Positions 44,435-53,767 are shown, counted from the stretch's first letter. The stretch: 64,000 nucleotides of DNA from UBA11612 sp965228575 (GCA_965228575.1 CBDDHW010000073.1:55784-119783); one strand, 5' to 3'. Numbers and translations are program-made. The notes: generated by a model not told the origin, from the sequence alone.

Positions 44435-45225
44435 CCACCGCGCCTTTTCTTGTCGATAGCCACTGCCATCTCGATTTCCCAGAACTCTCCGGCGATGCGG
44501 ACGGCGTCTTGGCCCGTGCCCGCGAGGCCGGGGTCGGCCATTTGCTGACCATCGGCACCAAGATCACCAAATTCGAAGGTGTACTCGCTATGGCTGAGCG
44601 CTTCGACAACGTTTCCTGTTCGGTTGGCATTCATCCCCATGAAGCGGGGGTTGAGCCCGCGATGGATGTTGAAAAACTCACAGATCTTGCCGATCACCCC
44701 AAAGTGGTCGCCTTTGGTGAAACGGGCCTCGACTTTTTTTACGAGCACAGCCCTAGAGACGACCAGGAACGCAGTTTTAGGGTGCATATTGCGGCCGCCC
44801 GGGAAGCAAAGCTTCCCATCATCATCCACACCCGCGATGCGGACTCCGAAACGGCCGCCATTTTAGAAGATGAGATGGAGAAGGGGCCGTTTACCGGAGT
44901 CATTCATTGCTTCAGCTCTGGCCAACAACTCGCTGATAAAGCGCTAGAATTGGGGTTTTATATTTCGCTGTCCGGGATTGTGACCTTCAAAAAAGCAGAA
45001 GAGTTGCGCGCGGTCGCCAAAACCGTGCCGATGGACCGTATTTTGGTGGAAACCGACGCCCCGTATCTCGCGCCAGTTCCCCACCGCGGCAAAACCAATG
45101 AGCCCGCTTTTGTGGCCCACACCGCCGCACTCGTTGCCGAGCTCAAGGGCGTGTCCGCCAGTGACCTCGCGGCTCAAACCACTGAAAATTTCTTTCGCTT
45201 GTTCGCCAAGGCCAAGGCATCATAG
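44431..45225 (+). CDS. tatD: TatD-family metal-dependent hydrolase (putative 3'-5' deoxyribonuclease)
   Basis: A 264-residue TIM-barrel protein: DSHCHLDFPEL (first metal His pair), SVGIHPHEAG, AFGETGLDFFYEHSP (metal Glu), IIHTRDAD, IHCFSSGQQLA and LVETDAPYLAP (metal Asp). TatD enzymes are metal-dependent DNases, some acting as D-Tyr-tRNA deacylases. It is coupled to metG by an ATGA overlap, the standard metG-tatD pair; the metallo-beta-lactamase gene that often follows is absent, and a glutaminase gene follows instead. Confidence 0.94.
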   Translation: MTTAPFLVDSHCHLDFPELSGDADGVLARAREAGVGHLLTIGTKITKFEGVLAMAERFDNVSCSVGIHPHEAGVEPAMDVEKLTDLADHPKVVAFGETGLDFFYEHSPRDDQERSFRVHIAAAREAKLPIIIHTRDADSETAAILEDEMEKGPFTGVIHCFSSGQQLADKALELGFYISLSGIVTFKKAEELRAVAKTVPMDRILVETDAPYLAPVPHRGKTNEPAFVAHTAALVAELKGVSASDLAAQTTENFFRLFAKAKAS

Positions 45226-45264
45226 CCGCGAGGGATTTAGGCCGCGCTGCGAAAGACCATCGCC

Positions 45265-46215
45265 ATGACCTTACTGCCGTTTCGCCCGCTCAAAGGAATC
45301 AACTTCGACGCCGTCCTTGGCGAGATCGGCCAGGCGATCAAAAAGGACTTCGGCAAGGGCAAAGTCGCCTCGTATATCCCCGCGCTCAAACGTGTTTCGC
45401 CAAAAAAGTTTGGCATGGCTGTGTCCACAGTCGAGGGTAAGGAATACTGCTACGGCGATGCGCGCGAGCCGTTCTCGGTTCAAAGCATCGCCAAAGTTCT
45501 TAACCTCATCGTCGCTTTGCACCACGAAGGTGAGGGACTGTGGAAGCGGGTGGGCCGCGAACCCTCGGGCAGCCCCTATAACTCCTTGGTTCAGCTCGAA
45601 CGTGAAAACGGAATTCCACGCAATCCCTTCATCAACGCAGGGGCTCTTGTGGTGACCGATGCCATTCTTGCCGCCGATCCGGACGCAAAAGCCAATTTCC
45701 TGAAGCTTGCGCAAAACCTCGCGGGCAACAAAAAGGTGCGTTACAGCCGCGAAGTGGCCAAATCGGAAAAAGACCATGGCCACCGTAACGCGGCGATCGC
45801 CCACTTTCTCAAAAGCCATGGCAACCTGAAATGCGATGTGGACGAGGTGCTCGATCTGTATTTCCACCAATGTGCCCTGGCCATGTCCTGCGCCGATCTC
45901 GCCCGCGCATTCTTACCGCTCGCGAACCAGGGCGTTGATATGCACAACAACAATGAAAACCTTATCGACAAGCGCCGGGTTAAACGGGTCAACGCGGTGA
46001 TGCTGACCTGCGGGGTCTACGACAATGCCGGGAATTACGCTTACCGGGTCGGAATTCCCTGCAAAAGCGGAGTTGGTGGCGGGATCGTCGGGGTAGTCCC
46101 GCGAGCGCTGACGGTTTGCGTCTGGTCGCCGGAGCTCGATGCTATCGGCAATTCCTACGTGGGCACCCGGGCGCTTGAGCTGTTCACCACCAAAACCAAA
46201 CTCTCGGTCTTTTAA
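45265..46215 (+). CDS. glsA: Glutaminase
   Basis: A 316-residue serine-dependent glutaminase with the beta-lactamase-like fold. The nucleophile is in REPFSVQSIAKVLNL (Ser-x-x-Lys), substrate contacts are in ENGIPRNPFINAGALVVTD, a Tyr is in MLTCGVYDNAGNYAYRVGIPCKSGVGGGI, and AMSCADLARAFLPLANQG is also typical. It converts L-glutamine to glutamate and ammonia in the cytosol, relevant to nitrogen balance or acid tolerance. It lies 39 bases after tatD and one base before the next ATG, so it is probably transcribed with both. Confidence 0.94.
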   Translation: MTLLPFRPLKGINFDAVLGEIGQAIKKDFGKGKVASYIPALKRVSPKKFGMAVSTVEGKEYCYGDAREPFSVQSIAKVLNLIVALHHEGEGLWKRVGREPSGSPYNSLVQLERENGIPRNPFINAGALVVTDAILAADPDAKANFLKLAQNLAGNKKVRYSREVAKSEKDHGHRNAAIAHFLKSHGNLKCDVDEVLDLYFHQCALAMSCADLARAFLPLANQGVDMHNNNENLIDKRRVKRVNAVMLTCGVYDNAGNYAYRVGIPCKSGVGGGIVGVVPRALTVCVWSPELDAIGNSYVGTRALELFTTKTKLSVF

Positions 46216-46216
46216 A

Positions 46217-46660
46217 ATGACAGGCGGCAAAACCCTCAGCGGCGGCTGCGACTGCGGAAACCTCAAGGTTAACCTGACCCTGTCAAAAGCGCCGCAGGAC
46301 TATGAACTCCGGGAGTGCTTGTGTTCGTTTTGCCAGGCGAGAAAAGGGCTCTACGTATCGGATCCCAAAGGACGTTTTGAAATCAACGTTGCGGACGATA
46401 ACCAGTTAGAGCGTTATCGATTTGGATCCTCGACCGCCGATTTTTACATCTGCCGCACCTGTGACGGCTTTATCGGCGCGATTGGAGACACCGAAACCGG
46501 CCTCAAAGGCGTTGCCAACATCAAATGCCTTGATCATCCCGAAGAATTATCGGGTAAAACAGCACCCCACGACTATGATGATGAAACCACGGAAGTTCGA
46601 TTGGCCCGCCGAAACCGCAATTGGACGCCTGTTATAATCGTTGAAGCCGAGCGCCGGTAG
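46217..46660 (+). CDS. GFA/CENP-V-family zinc protein
   Basis: A 147-residue protein with the Cys pattern of the GFA fold: GGCDCGNLKV, then RECLCSFCQARKG and FYICRTCDGFIG. These give the Zn-binding CxC, CxxC and CxxC sets. The named family members include the glutathione-dependent formaldehyde-activating Gfa of Paracoccus, but most are of unknown substrate. The ATG follows the glsA stop after one base (the frame is open from 46139 but lies inside glsA). A thiol-adduct or small-molecule role is possible; the true function is unknown. Confidence 0.85.
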   Translation: MTGGKTLSGGCDCGNLKVNLTLSKAPQDYELRECLCSFCQARKGLYVSDPKGRFEINVADDNQLERYRFGSSTADFYICRTCDGFIGAIGDTETGLKGVANIKCLDHPEELSGKTAPHDYDDETTEVRLARRNRNWTPVIIVEAERR

Positions 46661-46675
46661 ATGGAGAAAATCTAA

Positions 46676-47155
46676 ATGGACCAAAGCGTTATCTTCGAAA
46701 CCTTTAGCGTTAGACGAATCTATCACGCCGCAACCGCCGCCCAAGTTTTCGCGGCCTGGGCAGATCCCAAGGCGCGGCTGGAATGGTGCGTACCGTCGGC
46801 CGACGAAGCTATTGAATACGTTGAGGCCGATTTCAGTGTTGGCGGCAAAGACGTCAGCCTGTGCGGGAACAAGGGAGATATGGCGTTTCGGATTGTCGGG
46901 CAGTATCAGCACATTGAAGAACCGCAGCTCATTGTCTTCACGGAACATTTTTTTAAGCGCAATTCTTCCGACCACGACGTCTTGCTTGGGATTTCCCTGA
47001 TTACGGTTGAGATCACAGAGACAGAGGTCGGCGCAGAAATGGCGTTGACCGCGCAAATGTCATCGCTCGTCGGCGAAGAAATGATCAGCGGCAACAAAAA
47101 CGGCTGGGCAACCGTGTCCAAGAATCTCGGGAAATACTTGGAAATAGCTCCATAA
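46676..47155 (+). CDS. SRPBCC/AHSA1-family protein
   Basis: A 159-residue START-like protein: RRIYHAATAAQVFAAWADPKARLEWC at the N-terminus, a central FRIVGQYQHIEEPQLIVFTE and a C-terminal GEEMISGNKNGWATVSKNLGKYL helix, as in the AHSA1 branch (Aha1-like, polyketide-cyclase fold). Such proteins bind hydrophobic ligands or act as accessory factors, and the ligand is unknown. GGAG precedes the ATG. It is the last gene of the rightward run from tmk; 215 gene-free bases follow. Confidence 0.85.
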   Translation: MDQSVIFETFSVRRIYHAATAAQVFAAWADPKARLEWCVPSADEAIEYVEADFSVGGKDVSLCGNKGDMAFRIVGQYQHIEEPQLIVFTEHFFKRNSSDHDVLLGISLITVEITETEVGAEMALTAQMSSLVGEEMISGNKNGWATVSKNLGKYLEIAP

Positions 47156-47371
47156 AACCTGGTATATTTATTTCATGAGTTTGTCGGGAGGGCAGGTGTT
47201 GCGGCGCGGGGCTCACTGACCCAGCCCCATTGATGCAACCAACTTCTATCTTTTAGTCCTCTATCTCCTGGTCCTAGGTGGCCAATGGGAGGGCCTTTTT
47301 GAGAAACTCGGAACGAGCGTAAAGATAGGCGAACATCATAAAAATCGAGTGCGTGTGCGGGGATTAACGCC

Positions 47372-47836
47372 ATGACCGATCTGAAACAACTTATCTACAT
47401 TAGCAATGCCATAGATAGAATCTCGAACATTGATCTAGTTCATATACTTGAAGCATCCCGGCGCAACAACGAGCGGCTAGCACTCACTGGAATGCTTTTA
47501 TTTGTTGATGGAGATTTTTGCCAAACATTAGAGGGGCCTTCCCAAGCTTTGAGCGAGATGCTGACTACCATCCGAAATGACCCTCGACATCGAAATTTGA
47601 ATCTCCTTTATCATGAACCTATCGAGGCACGTTCGTTTCAGGACTGGACCATGGGATTTGACAACATATCACGGGCTGATGCCGCGGATATCGATGACGT
47701 TTTCAAGACGTCAAAAAATGAAATCAACGTGCGTATTTTAAACGGCCTTGTCTCTAAGGTGCGTGTATTTATGCTTGGGTTTTATCGGTCAACAAGCTCA
47801 TCGTCACGGTACAAATTCAATATGCCGAATACCTAA
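47372..47836 (+). CDS. BLUF-domain blue-light photoreceptor, short type
   Basis: A 154-residue protein whose first 95 residues form a BLUF domain: LKQLIYISNA (Tyr of the photocycle at 9), HILEASRRNNERLALTGMLLF with the flavin-contact Asn and Arg, DGDFCQTLEGP with the conserved Gln, and SFQDWTMGF with the Trp and Met pair. It binds FAD and responds to blue light. The C-terminal 50 residues are short helices with no EAL, GGDEF or cyclase output, so it must act through a partner. No partner gene is adjacent; the membrane cyclase lies about 10 kb away. Confidence 0.9.
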   Translation: MTDLKQLIYISNAIDRISNIDLVHILEASRRNNERLALTGMLLFVDGDFCQTLEGPSQALSEMLTTIRNDPRHRNLNLLYHEPIEARSFQDWTMGFDNISRADAADIDDVFKTSKNEINVRILNGLVSKVRVFMLGFYRSTSSSSRYKFNMPNT

Positions 47837-47917
47837 TTTTAGAGTTCCATAATATACATTATGCGACAATAGGATACATCTTCTTCCAAAGGGTTATCTT
47901 TCCCCGAAGCTGTTTTA

Positions 47918-48808
47918 TTACTTTCCTCTCCTCAGCACCCGCCCATCTATGGCCAGCAAGCCAAGGCCGATAATGCCCATTCCGATGATGTGAATGAGCA
48001 ACAGCTCTTCCCCGAGAAATGTGATCCCAAGCCAAATCGCGGTAATTGGAATCAAGAACGTCACTAGCAACAGGTTTGTCGCACCAACCGACGCCAGCAG
48101 TTTGAAAAAGATAATATACGCGAGCGCCGTCGACACCACAGCAAGCCCGAGCACGCTCGCCCAAATCTCCACATCGGGCATCGGAAGGTTTTGCGGCTGA
48201 TCCACGACTATCGCGATCGGCAGCATAATCAGCGCAGACGCCGTAACCTGGCCCGCGGACGTCATCAGCGGCGCAACCCCTAGCCTTTTGAACCTCCGGC
48301 CGAATACCGCCGCAAAGGCATATGAGAGGCTCGAGCCGAGGATGGCGAGCTGCGCGAACACCGTGGCGCCCATGCCGCGCACGGCATCCGGACCGATCAT
48401 CACGATCACACCAAAAAATCCAATCACAACACCAGTGACCCTAAGCGGCGTTGCTTTCTCGTCAGCTAAAAACGCGCTTGCCACCAACACTGTAAACAGC
48501 GGGGTCGTCGCATTGAGGATAGCTGCCAGACCCGATGATATTTCCGTCTGACCCCAAACAATGAGCGTAAACGGAATGGCGTTGCCCAAAATCCCCATGC
48601 CAAGAAACGCGAGCCAGACGCGCGACTCTCGCGGAATGGGAATGCCCCGCCCTAATATGACCGCCCACAACACTAGGGCCGCTAGTCCCACGCGCAAAGT
48701 CACCAGTGTCAGCGGCGGGACAGCGCTGACGGCCACTTCAATGAAGAAGAACGATCCGCCCCAAAGGAGCGAGAGGATGACGAGCAACGTCCAGTCCGCT
48801 GCGCCCAT
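47918..48808 (-). CDS. EamA/DMT-superfamily exporter
   Basis: A membrane protein of about 296 residues from the ATG at 48808, with ten hydrophobic helices in two EamA repeats (for example ILSLLWGGSFFFIEVAVSAV and LVTFLIPITAIWLGITFLGEE). This is the RhaT/YdcZ-like drug and metabolite exporter fold. The substrate is unknown, and amino acids or metabolites are common in the family. The frame is open back to a TTG at 48904 with an Asn/Pro-rich prefix that lacks family similarity. Transcribed leftward alone. Confidence 0.88.
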   Translation of the reverse strand: MGAADWTLLVILSLLWGGSFFFIEVAVSAVPPLTLVTLRVGLAALVLWAVILGRGIPIPRESRVWLAFLGMGILGNAIPFTLIVWGQTEISSGLAAILNATTPLFTVLVASAFLADEKATPLRVTGVVIGFFGVIVMIGPDAVRGMGATVFAQLAILGSSLSYAFAAVFGRRFKRLGVAPLMTSAGQVTASALIMLPIAIVVDQPQNLPMPDVEIWASVLGLAVVSTALAYIIFFKLLASVGATNLLLVTFLIPITAIWLGITFLGEELLLIHIIGMGIIGLGLLAIDGRVLRRGK

Positions 48809-49020
48809 GGTGCTTTTGACACCAATGTTCAGGTTGGATGTGTCCGCGTTGGGAGCGTTCGGGTCGGATGTGTTCAAGTAGGGCGTTTTCACATTGGGCT
48901 CCAAAGTTGCGGGCCTCAGGTTGTAGCAAGTTCGCCCTAAAAAACACTCCGTTTCTTGCGGCGCATACCTCGCGTATGCTCTCTCCCTCCTATTTCTCCA
49001 ATCATAATACGAATGATCTC

Positions 49021-49872
49021 ATGTCCAACGCGCCCCAGTCCTCCCAAGATCCCATAGCCAGCCATCCGTCTGGAACGCCCTGGTCCATGGCCGAGCTTCT
49101 CGAAATCATGGCGCGCTTACGCAACCCCAACGGCGGTTGCCCCTGGGATATCGAGCAAGACTTTTCCACCATCGCCCCCTACACCATCGAGGAAGCCTAT
49201 GAGGTCGCCGACGCCATCACCCGAGGCGATATGCGCGCGCTGAAAGACGAGCTGGGCGATCTCTTATTTCAGGCTGTCTACCACGCGCGCATGGCTGAGG
49301 AAGCCGGGCATTTCAGTTTTGCCGATGTGGTCGATGCCATCTGCGAGAAAATGGTGCGCCGGCACCCGCATGTGTTTGGCGATGCCACGGTGAAAGACGC
49401 CGAGGCGCAAACCAAAGCGTGGGAGGATCACAAGGCCAAGGAGCGCGGTCAAACCAATGGCGATGCGCCTGCCAGCGCCCTCGACGGCGTTCCCGCCAAC
49501 CTCCCCGCCATGAAACACGCCGAGAAACTTCAAAAACGCGCGTCCCGGGTTGGTTTCGATTGGACCGAGGCCAAAGACGTGATCGGCAAAATTCATGAAG
49601 AACTTGGTGAGGTCACCGACGAGTTCCAAAGGCCCAACACCGATACGGCGCGCCTGACCGATGAATTGGGCGATTTGTTATTTGCCTGCGTCAACCTCGC
49701 GCGCAAAGCCGGGATCGATCCGGGCACAGCCCTGCGCGGAACAAATCTCAAATTTGAAACTCGTTTCCGCCGGATCGAAACCTTACTTGCCGCTGAGGGC
49801 AAATCGACAAGTGATGCAAGTTTAGAAGAAATGGAAGCCCTTTGGGTGCAGGCAAAAACCGAAGCTCCTTAA
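49021..49872 (+). CDS. mazG: Nucleoside triphosphate pyrophosphohydrolase
   Basis: A 283-residue MazG with two helical NTP-PPase domains: first LRNPNGGCPWDIEQDF, TIEEAYEVADAI and LKDELGDLLFQAVYHAR; second KIHEELGEVTDEF and LTDELGDLLFACVNLARK. The EExxE/ExxD sets bind Mg2+. It removes pyrophosphate from abnormal or excess NTPs and is linked to stringent-response control. The start is the ATG at 49021; the longer frame to 48838 overlaps the divergent exporter gene. MazG is often near hflX and hfq in alphaproteobacteria, as here. Confidence 0.94.
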   Translation: MSNAPQSSQDPIASHPSGTPWSMAELLEIMARLRNPNGGCPWDIEQDFSTIAPYTIEEAYEVADAITRGDMRALKDELGDLLFQAVYHARMAEEAGHFSFADVVDAICEKMVRRHPHVFGDATVKDAEAQTKAWEDHKAKERGQTNGDAPASALDGVPANLPAMKHAEKLQKRASRVGFDWTEAKDVIGKIHEELGEVTDEFQRPNTDTARLTDELGDLLFACVNLARKAGIDPGTALRGTNLKFETRFRRIETLLAAEGKSTSDASLEEMEALWVQAKTEAP

Positions 49873-49956
49873 GCCGCGTGTCTTAATCGGTGTTTATATT
49901 TTAGGTGCGAAGATGTACCTTAATGGTATGAAAACACGAAAGGATTACCGGTACTC

Positions 49957-50640
49957 ATGAGTGCGCGTCCCCGCCTCGCCCGTTCGTTCCGCACGTTAAG
50001 TGTATTCGTGCTTTGCGCGTTGTTTCTCGGCAGCTGTTTTGTCCCCGAGCGCTATGAAGCTGAAATTCGCCTCACCAAAGAAGGCGCCTATGGGCTCACC
50101 TACATTGGGGTCCTCACCTATGCGCCGCTGTTCGGGCAGATCGCGCGCGGCTCCATTGAGCCCGAAGACGCCGAGGAACAGATCCGTAAATTCAAAAGCT
50201 ATTTGGAACAAGACAGCTACTTCAAAGAAGTCCAAAGCTTAGGCAGCGGCCGCTTTCAAGTGCGCTACGAGCGCGAAGGCCGGTTCGAAGGCGCCAACCA
50301 AATGGTCAATTTCCCAAGCCGCCAATATGCGGTGTTTCGTGTCGGCGCCAATCTGCGCGGGGAAGTGACGATCGCGGTGTCAGGACGGGGGTACATGTAC
50401 GCCGACAGTTTCGAGGAAGTGGGGCTGTCGACCCAGGGTCTATTTCGGGTCTCCACCGACGGCGAGGTGCTCGAACACAACGCCCAGTTTATTCGCGATG
50501 CGCCCTACCCTGATTTCACCATGTACGATTGGCGCCCGCGCGGCTTTCGCGAAGTCCCGCCGAAGATTGTGGTGAAACTGGCCGTCGACCCGCGCACCGG
50601 CGCGCCCGCCTTTGGGGTGTTTCAAGACCGGGAGGAGTAA
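49957..50640 (+). CDS. Lipoprotein of unknown function
   Basis: I do not recognise this 227-residue protein. It has a lipoprotein signal (LSVFVLCALFLGSC, acylated Cys at about 27) followed by a beta-rich domain (YEAEIRLTKEGAYGLTY, VTIAVSGRGYMYA, VVKLAVDPRTGAPAFG). No Cys pairs or catalytic motifs are visible. The Asp/Glu-rich exported domain may bind a partner in the periplasm. It stands between mazG and a small membrane protein gene (81 bases downstream), with no strong operon link. Confidence 0.75.
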   Translation: MSARPRLARSFRTLSVFVLCALFLGSCFVPERYEAEIRLTKEGAYGLTYIGVLTYAPLFGQIARGSIEPEDAEEQIRKFKSYLEQDSYFKEVQSLGSGRFQVRYEREGRFEGANQMVNFPSRQYAVFRVGANLRGEVTIAVSGRGYMYADSFEEVGLSTQGLFRVSTDGEVLEHNAQFIRDAPYPDFTMYDWRPRGFREVPPKIVVKLAVDPRTGAPAFGVFQDREE

Positions 50641-50721
50641 GCGGAATAAACACATACCGCTTCGCGTTTGCTATTTACTCTCTTATACCTCCCCAAAAAA
50701 CAGAAGGAGAACCTTCAAGGT

Positions 50722-51117
50722 ATGAGTCATTTGCGCCAAGTTGCCCTGCAGACGATGATTTTTGCGTTTGTTTTAAATGGCGTTGCTGGAGTTTCCTTAT
50801 TGAATTTCATAGGGGACCTCTCTCATAAGGACGCGGATTCGATAATGCCCTTTGTAAACTCCTTGGTTTCGTTTGCAGCCGGTTCCTTCTTCGCGGCGCT
50901 TATGTCCGGCCTATCTTATATCGGCCTAGCAGCGGACGTTGGTGTGAGAACGGCCACCGGTGAACCAAATAAAGACAAGGCGCGCGCCTTTGACCTCGCC
51001 ACTAAGGCTTTTGGTTGGATATCCGCTGCTTGCTTTATTCTAGGTATGAGTCTGTTTTACTTCGGATTTAAGGAATTTTCAGAAGCTGCCGAACCAACTC
51101 CGGTCTTGGGGTTCTGA
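50722..51117 (+). CDS. Small membrane protein with three hydrophobic helices
   Basis: From the ATG at 50722 the product is 131 residues. Hydrophobic helices are visible at about 10-30 (TMIFAFVLNGVAGVSLL), 45-70 (FVNSLVSFAAGSFFAALMSGL) and 95-120 (FGWISAACFILGMSLFYFG). AGGAGA lies 11 bases before the ATG. No family is recognised; the layout resembles small alphaproteobacterial membrane proteins found singly. An in-frame start at 50668 would add 18 less likely residues. It converges on the inositol-phosphatase-family gene. Confidence 0.7.
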   Translation: MSHLRQVALQTMIFAFVLNGVAGVSLLNFIGDLSHKDADSIMPFVNSLVSFAAGSFFAALMSGLSYIGLAADVGVRTATGEPNKDKARAFDLATKAFGWISAACFILGMSLFYFGFKEFSEAAEPTPVLGF

Positions 51118-51151
51118 CTCCTCTGTTTAGGGCTTTTTTTATCGCCCTAGC

Positions 51152-51967
51152 CTAGATCAGTTTAGCCTCTGCAACCCGTTTCCACATGTCTTTTGAAGAC
51201 GCACAGAGCAGTCCGGACTGGCCGCGCTTACTCGGACTATAAGACTCGCCCGACAACAACTTATTATATCCGCCCGCCTCTTGATGAATCAAAACGCCCG
51301 CGGCGTGGTCCCAGGGTTTGAGCCGCCGGTAGCAGAGCACCTGCATGCTTCCCTCGGCCAATGCCCAGTAATCATGAGCGGCACTACCGTGGCGGATCAC
51401 CCGCCCAAACTTTCCTTTAAGATGCGCGAAATCCCGGTGATGAAGTCCGGCAGCCATTTCCGCCAAGGTTTCGGGACCCGGCGTTGGGATCGTAACTTTA
51501 CGCGGCGGGTTGTCGGGCTCTGATATCCAGGCTCCCTCACCGCGCACCGCAAATATCGCGGCGTTTGAAACCGGATTAAGGATCCAACCCGCTTGCGTTT
51601 CTCCGCCCCGCACCAGCGCGACCACTACGGCAAATCGGTCGTGGCCATTCACGAAATTCGCCGTGCCGTCGATGGGATCGATCACCCACACCGCGTCGCC
51701 GGTTTCCAAAGCGGACAAAAGTTCAGGATTTACCGAGGTCGCTTCTTCCCCGACGATATGCGCGTCCGGAAGCAGCGCTCGTAATCCTTCACTCAGTTTT
51801 TGCTCAGCCTCTTCATCCGCAACAGTGACCAGATCTCCTTTGTGCGCCTTGGTGCGCACCTCGGACTCCTTCAACTGTTTATAGCGCGGCATGATTAAGC
51901 CCGCGGAAACGCCGCGCATAAGATCTAAAACTGAGTCTGAAAGATCCGCGTTTATTCTCGCCATCAC
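51152..51967 (-). CDS. Inositol-monophosphatase-family phosphatase
   Basis: A 271-residue enzyme of the FIG superfamily: VGEEATS (metal Glu), WVIDPIDGTANFVNGHDRFAV (metal Asp pair) and LKPWDHAAGVLI (metal Asp). Possible substrates are inositol phosphate, histidinol phosphate (HisN) or 3'-phosphoadenosine 5'-phosphate; the sequence does not decide. Its ATG overlaps the hflX stop (ATGA at 51964-51967), so it is coupled to hflX and probably read from the ntr-hfq-hflX transcript. Confidence 0.92.
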   Translation of the reverse strand: MMARINADLSDSVLDLMRGVSAGLIMPRYKQLKESEVRTKAHKGDLVTVADEEAEQKLSEGLRALLPDAHIVGEEATSVNPELLSALETGDAVWVIDPIDGTANFVNGHDRFAVVVALVRGGETQAGWILNPVSNAAIFAVRGEGAWISEPDNPPRKVTIPTPGPETLAEMAAGLHHRDFAHLKGKFGRVIRHGSAAHDYWALAEGSMQVLCYRRLKPWDHAAGVLIHQEAGGYNKLLSGESYSPSKRGQSGLLCASSKDMWKRVAEAKLI

Positions 51968-53331
51968 TTTGCGGCGATACGCGGAGAAATCCCCCGCTTT
52001 TGCAGCCGGGCAACATCGGCGCTGTCTAAAAGCACGGTCAGTTCGGTGTTGGTCTCACCGTCTTCGCGGTCCAGAACTTCGCCCCGCCGGTAGAGCCATG
52101 CGAGCGTTTCACCGTCGCTCACCGGAATACTGATACCAAGCGCCCGGCGCTGGCGTGACAGTTCCCCATCAATAGCGGACAAAAGGTTATCGGTTCCCTC
52201 GCCTGTCAAGGCGGAGACCGCGACCTGACGGCCCCTGCGTTTGGCCTCGGCTTGAACCGCGTCGCACTCGTCGCCGTCAAGCAGATCAATTTTATTAAGG
52301 GCCTCGATTACAGGCCGATGGATATGCTCTGTCCCCGTGCCATTAATTTTTTCAGCGGGCGGCGCATCGTCAATGTGACCGACTTCGATCCCAAGTTGAT
52401 CCAGGACCTCTTCAACGTCCTTTTTCTGGGCGCCTGTTTCCGGATGCGCTATGTCGCGGACATGGATAATCACATCCGCTTCCAACACTTCTTCCAAGGT
52501 TGCGCGGAAAGCGGCGACCAACTCGTGAGGAAGATCAGAGACGAACCCGACAGTGTCGGACAAAATCACTGTTCGCCCCGAGGGTAAACGTAGCTGCCGC
52601 ATGGTCGGGTCAAGAGTTGCGAACAACTGATCCATCGCCACGACGGTCGCGTTGGTAAGGGTGTTGAACAGGGTTGATTTTCCGGCGTTGGTGTAACCCA
52701 CAAGCGCGATAATCGGGTACGGGACTTTTTGGCGCGCGGTGCGGTGCAAACTGCGGGTGCGGGTTACGGTTCCCAATTCCTTCTTGAGCTTGGCGATACG
52801 TTCACCAAGGAGCCGGCGGTCGATTTCAATTTGGGTTTCACCGGGCCCGCCCAAAAACCCGAATCCACCACGTTGACGTTCCAAGTGTGTCCAACTACGC
52901 ACCAGGCGGCTTTTTTGATAGTTCAAATGAGCAAGCTCAACTTGCATCTGCCCTTCGCGGGTTTGTGCGCGCGCGCCAAAAATCTCCAAGATCAAACCGG
53001 TGCGGTCGATGACCTTCGCGTTCCAGGCACGCTCCAGATTGCGTTGTTGGCCGGGCGAGATATGCGCATCCATAATCACCAGCTCGGCATCGATGTCTTT
53101 AATCAGAGTCGCGAGCCGTTCAACGGTGCCCTCGCCTAGAAAAGTCGATGGCCGGGGTTTCGCAAGGTTGACGGACTCTGCGTGTCGCACATCCAGACTG
53201 ATGGCGGCGGCAAGTCCCTTCGCCTCTTCAAGTCTCATGCGCTGGTGATAGTCGCCTGCCTCGTCCTCCCGCGATTTTAGATGCGGATGGATAGTGACGG
53301 TGACGACAGCCGAGTGTTTAGTTTCGTGCAA
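51964..53331 (-). CDS. hflX: Ribosome-associated GTPase HflX
   Basis: A 455-residue GTPase with the HflX N-terminal domain (EEAKGLAAAISLDV, FLGEGTVERL, DAHISPGQQRNLE) and G motifs GYTNAGKSTLFN (G1), LSDTVGFVSDLPHEL (G3) and LNKIDLLDGDE (G4). It splits stalled ribosomes and associates with the 50S subunit. The start is a TTG directly after an in-frame TAA; family similarity begins a short way in. It lies 25 bases after hfq, the classic hfq-hflX pair. Confidence 0.95.
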   Translation of the reverse strand: MHETKHSAVVTVTIHPHLKSREDEAGDYHQRMRLEEAKGLAAAISLDVRHAESVNLAKPRPSTFLGEGTVERLATLIKDIDAELVIMDAHISPGQQRNLERAWNAKVIDRTGLILEIFGARAQTREGQMQVELAHLNYQKSRLVRSWTHLERQRGGFGFLGGPGETQIEIDRRLLGERIAKLKKELGTVTRTRSLHRTARQKVPYPIIALVGYTNAGKSTLFNTLTNATVVAMDQLFATLDPTMRQLRLPSGRTVILSDTVGFVSDLPHELVAAFRATLEEVLEADVIIHVRDIAHPETGAQKKDVEEVLDQLGIEVGHIDDAPPAEKINGTGTEHIHRPVIEALNKIDLLDGDECDAVQAEAKRRGRQVAVSALTGEGTDNLLSAIDGELSRQRRALGISIPVSDGETLAWLYRRGEVLDREDGETNTELTVLLDSADVARLQKRGISPRIAAK

Positions 53332-53356
53332 TTAAGTATTCAAGGGCAGCCTGATT

Positions 53357-53629
53357 TTATTCCGCTGCTTCTTCCTTCGTAGGTGCAGCCGCATCCTCTT
53401 TGGGCTCGAACAGAGGCACGGGCGCGGACGGCATAACCGTCGAAATCGCGTGCTTATACACCAGTTGGGTATGTCCATCGCGCCGAAGCAGCATCGAGAA
53501 ATTATCGAACCAGGTGACAATCCCCTGCAGCTTCACCCCGTTCACCAAAAATACGGTGACCGGTGTTTTGTTTTTGCGGATGGCGTTGAGAAAAACGTCT
53601 TGTACGTTCTGGGCTTTTTCTGCGGACAT
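53357..53629 (-). CDS. hfq: RNA chaperone Hfq
   Basis: A 90-residue Sm-like protein from the ATG at 53629, with NVQDVFLNAIRKNKTPVTVF, LVNGVKLQGIVTWFDNFSML (Sm1) and VYKHAISTVMPS (Sm2). A charged C-terminal tail of about 20 residues (KEDAAAPTKEEAAE) follows. It forms a hexamer that pairs small RNAs with mRNAs. I prefer the ATG over a GTG four codons upstream because AGAGGTGG is correctly spaced for the ATG. It follows the HAD gene after 138 bases and precedes hflX. Confidence 0.97.
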   Translation of the reverse strand: MSAEKAQNVQDVFLNAIRKNKTPVTVFLVNGVKLQGIVTWFDNFSMLLRRDGHTQLVYKHAISTVMPSAPVPLFEPKEDAAAPTKEEAAE

Positions 53630-53767
53630 CGGGTGTTCCACCTCTTTTATTGTGTTGGTCTTGTTAGGGTCGCCCTGTGTTGGTAAATCGCGTGCACAAC
53701 CTCCAACCCGTAATTTTTAGAAGTTGCGGTGATGGGGGTCAACGGATTCAGGTCCGAACCACCTATT

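Noticed and set aside
51128..51147. TAGGGC...GCCCTA hairpin as a bidirectional terminator between convergent genes
   Set aside because: No T-run follows the stem on either strand; the T-run is in the loop.
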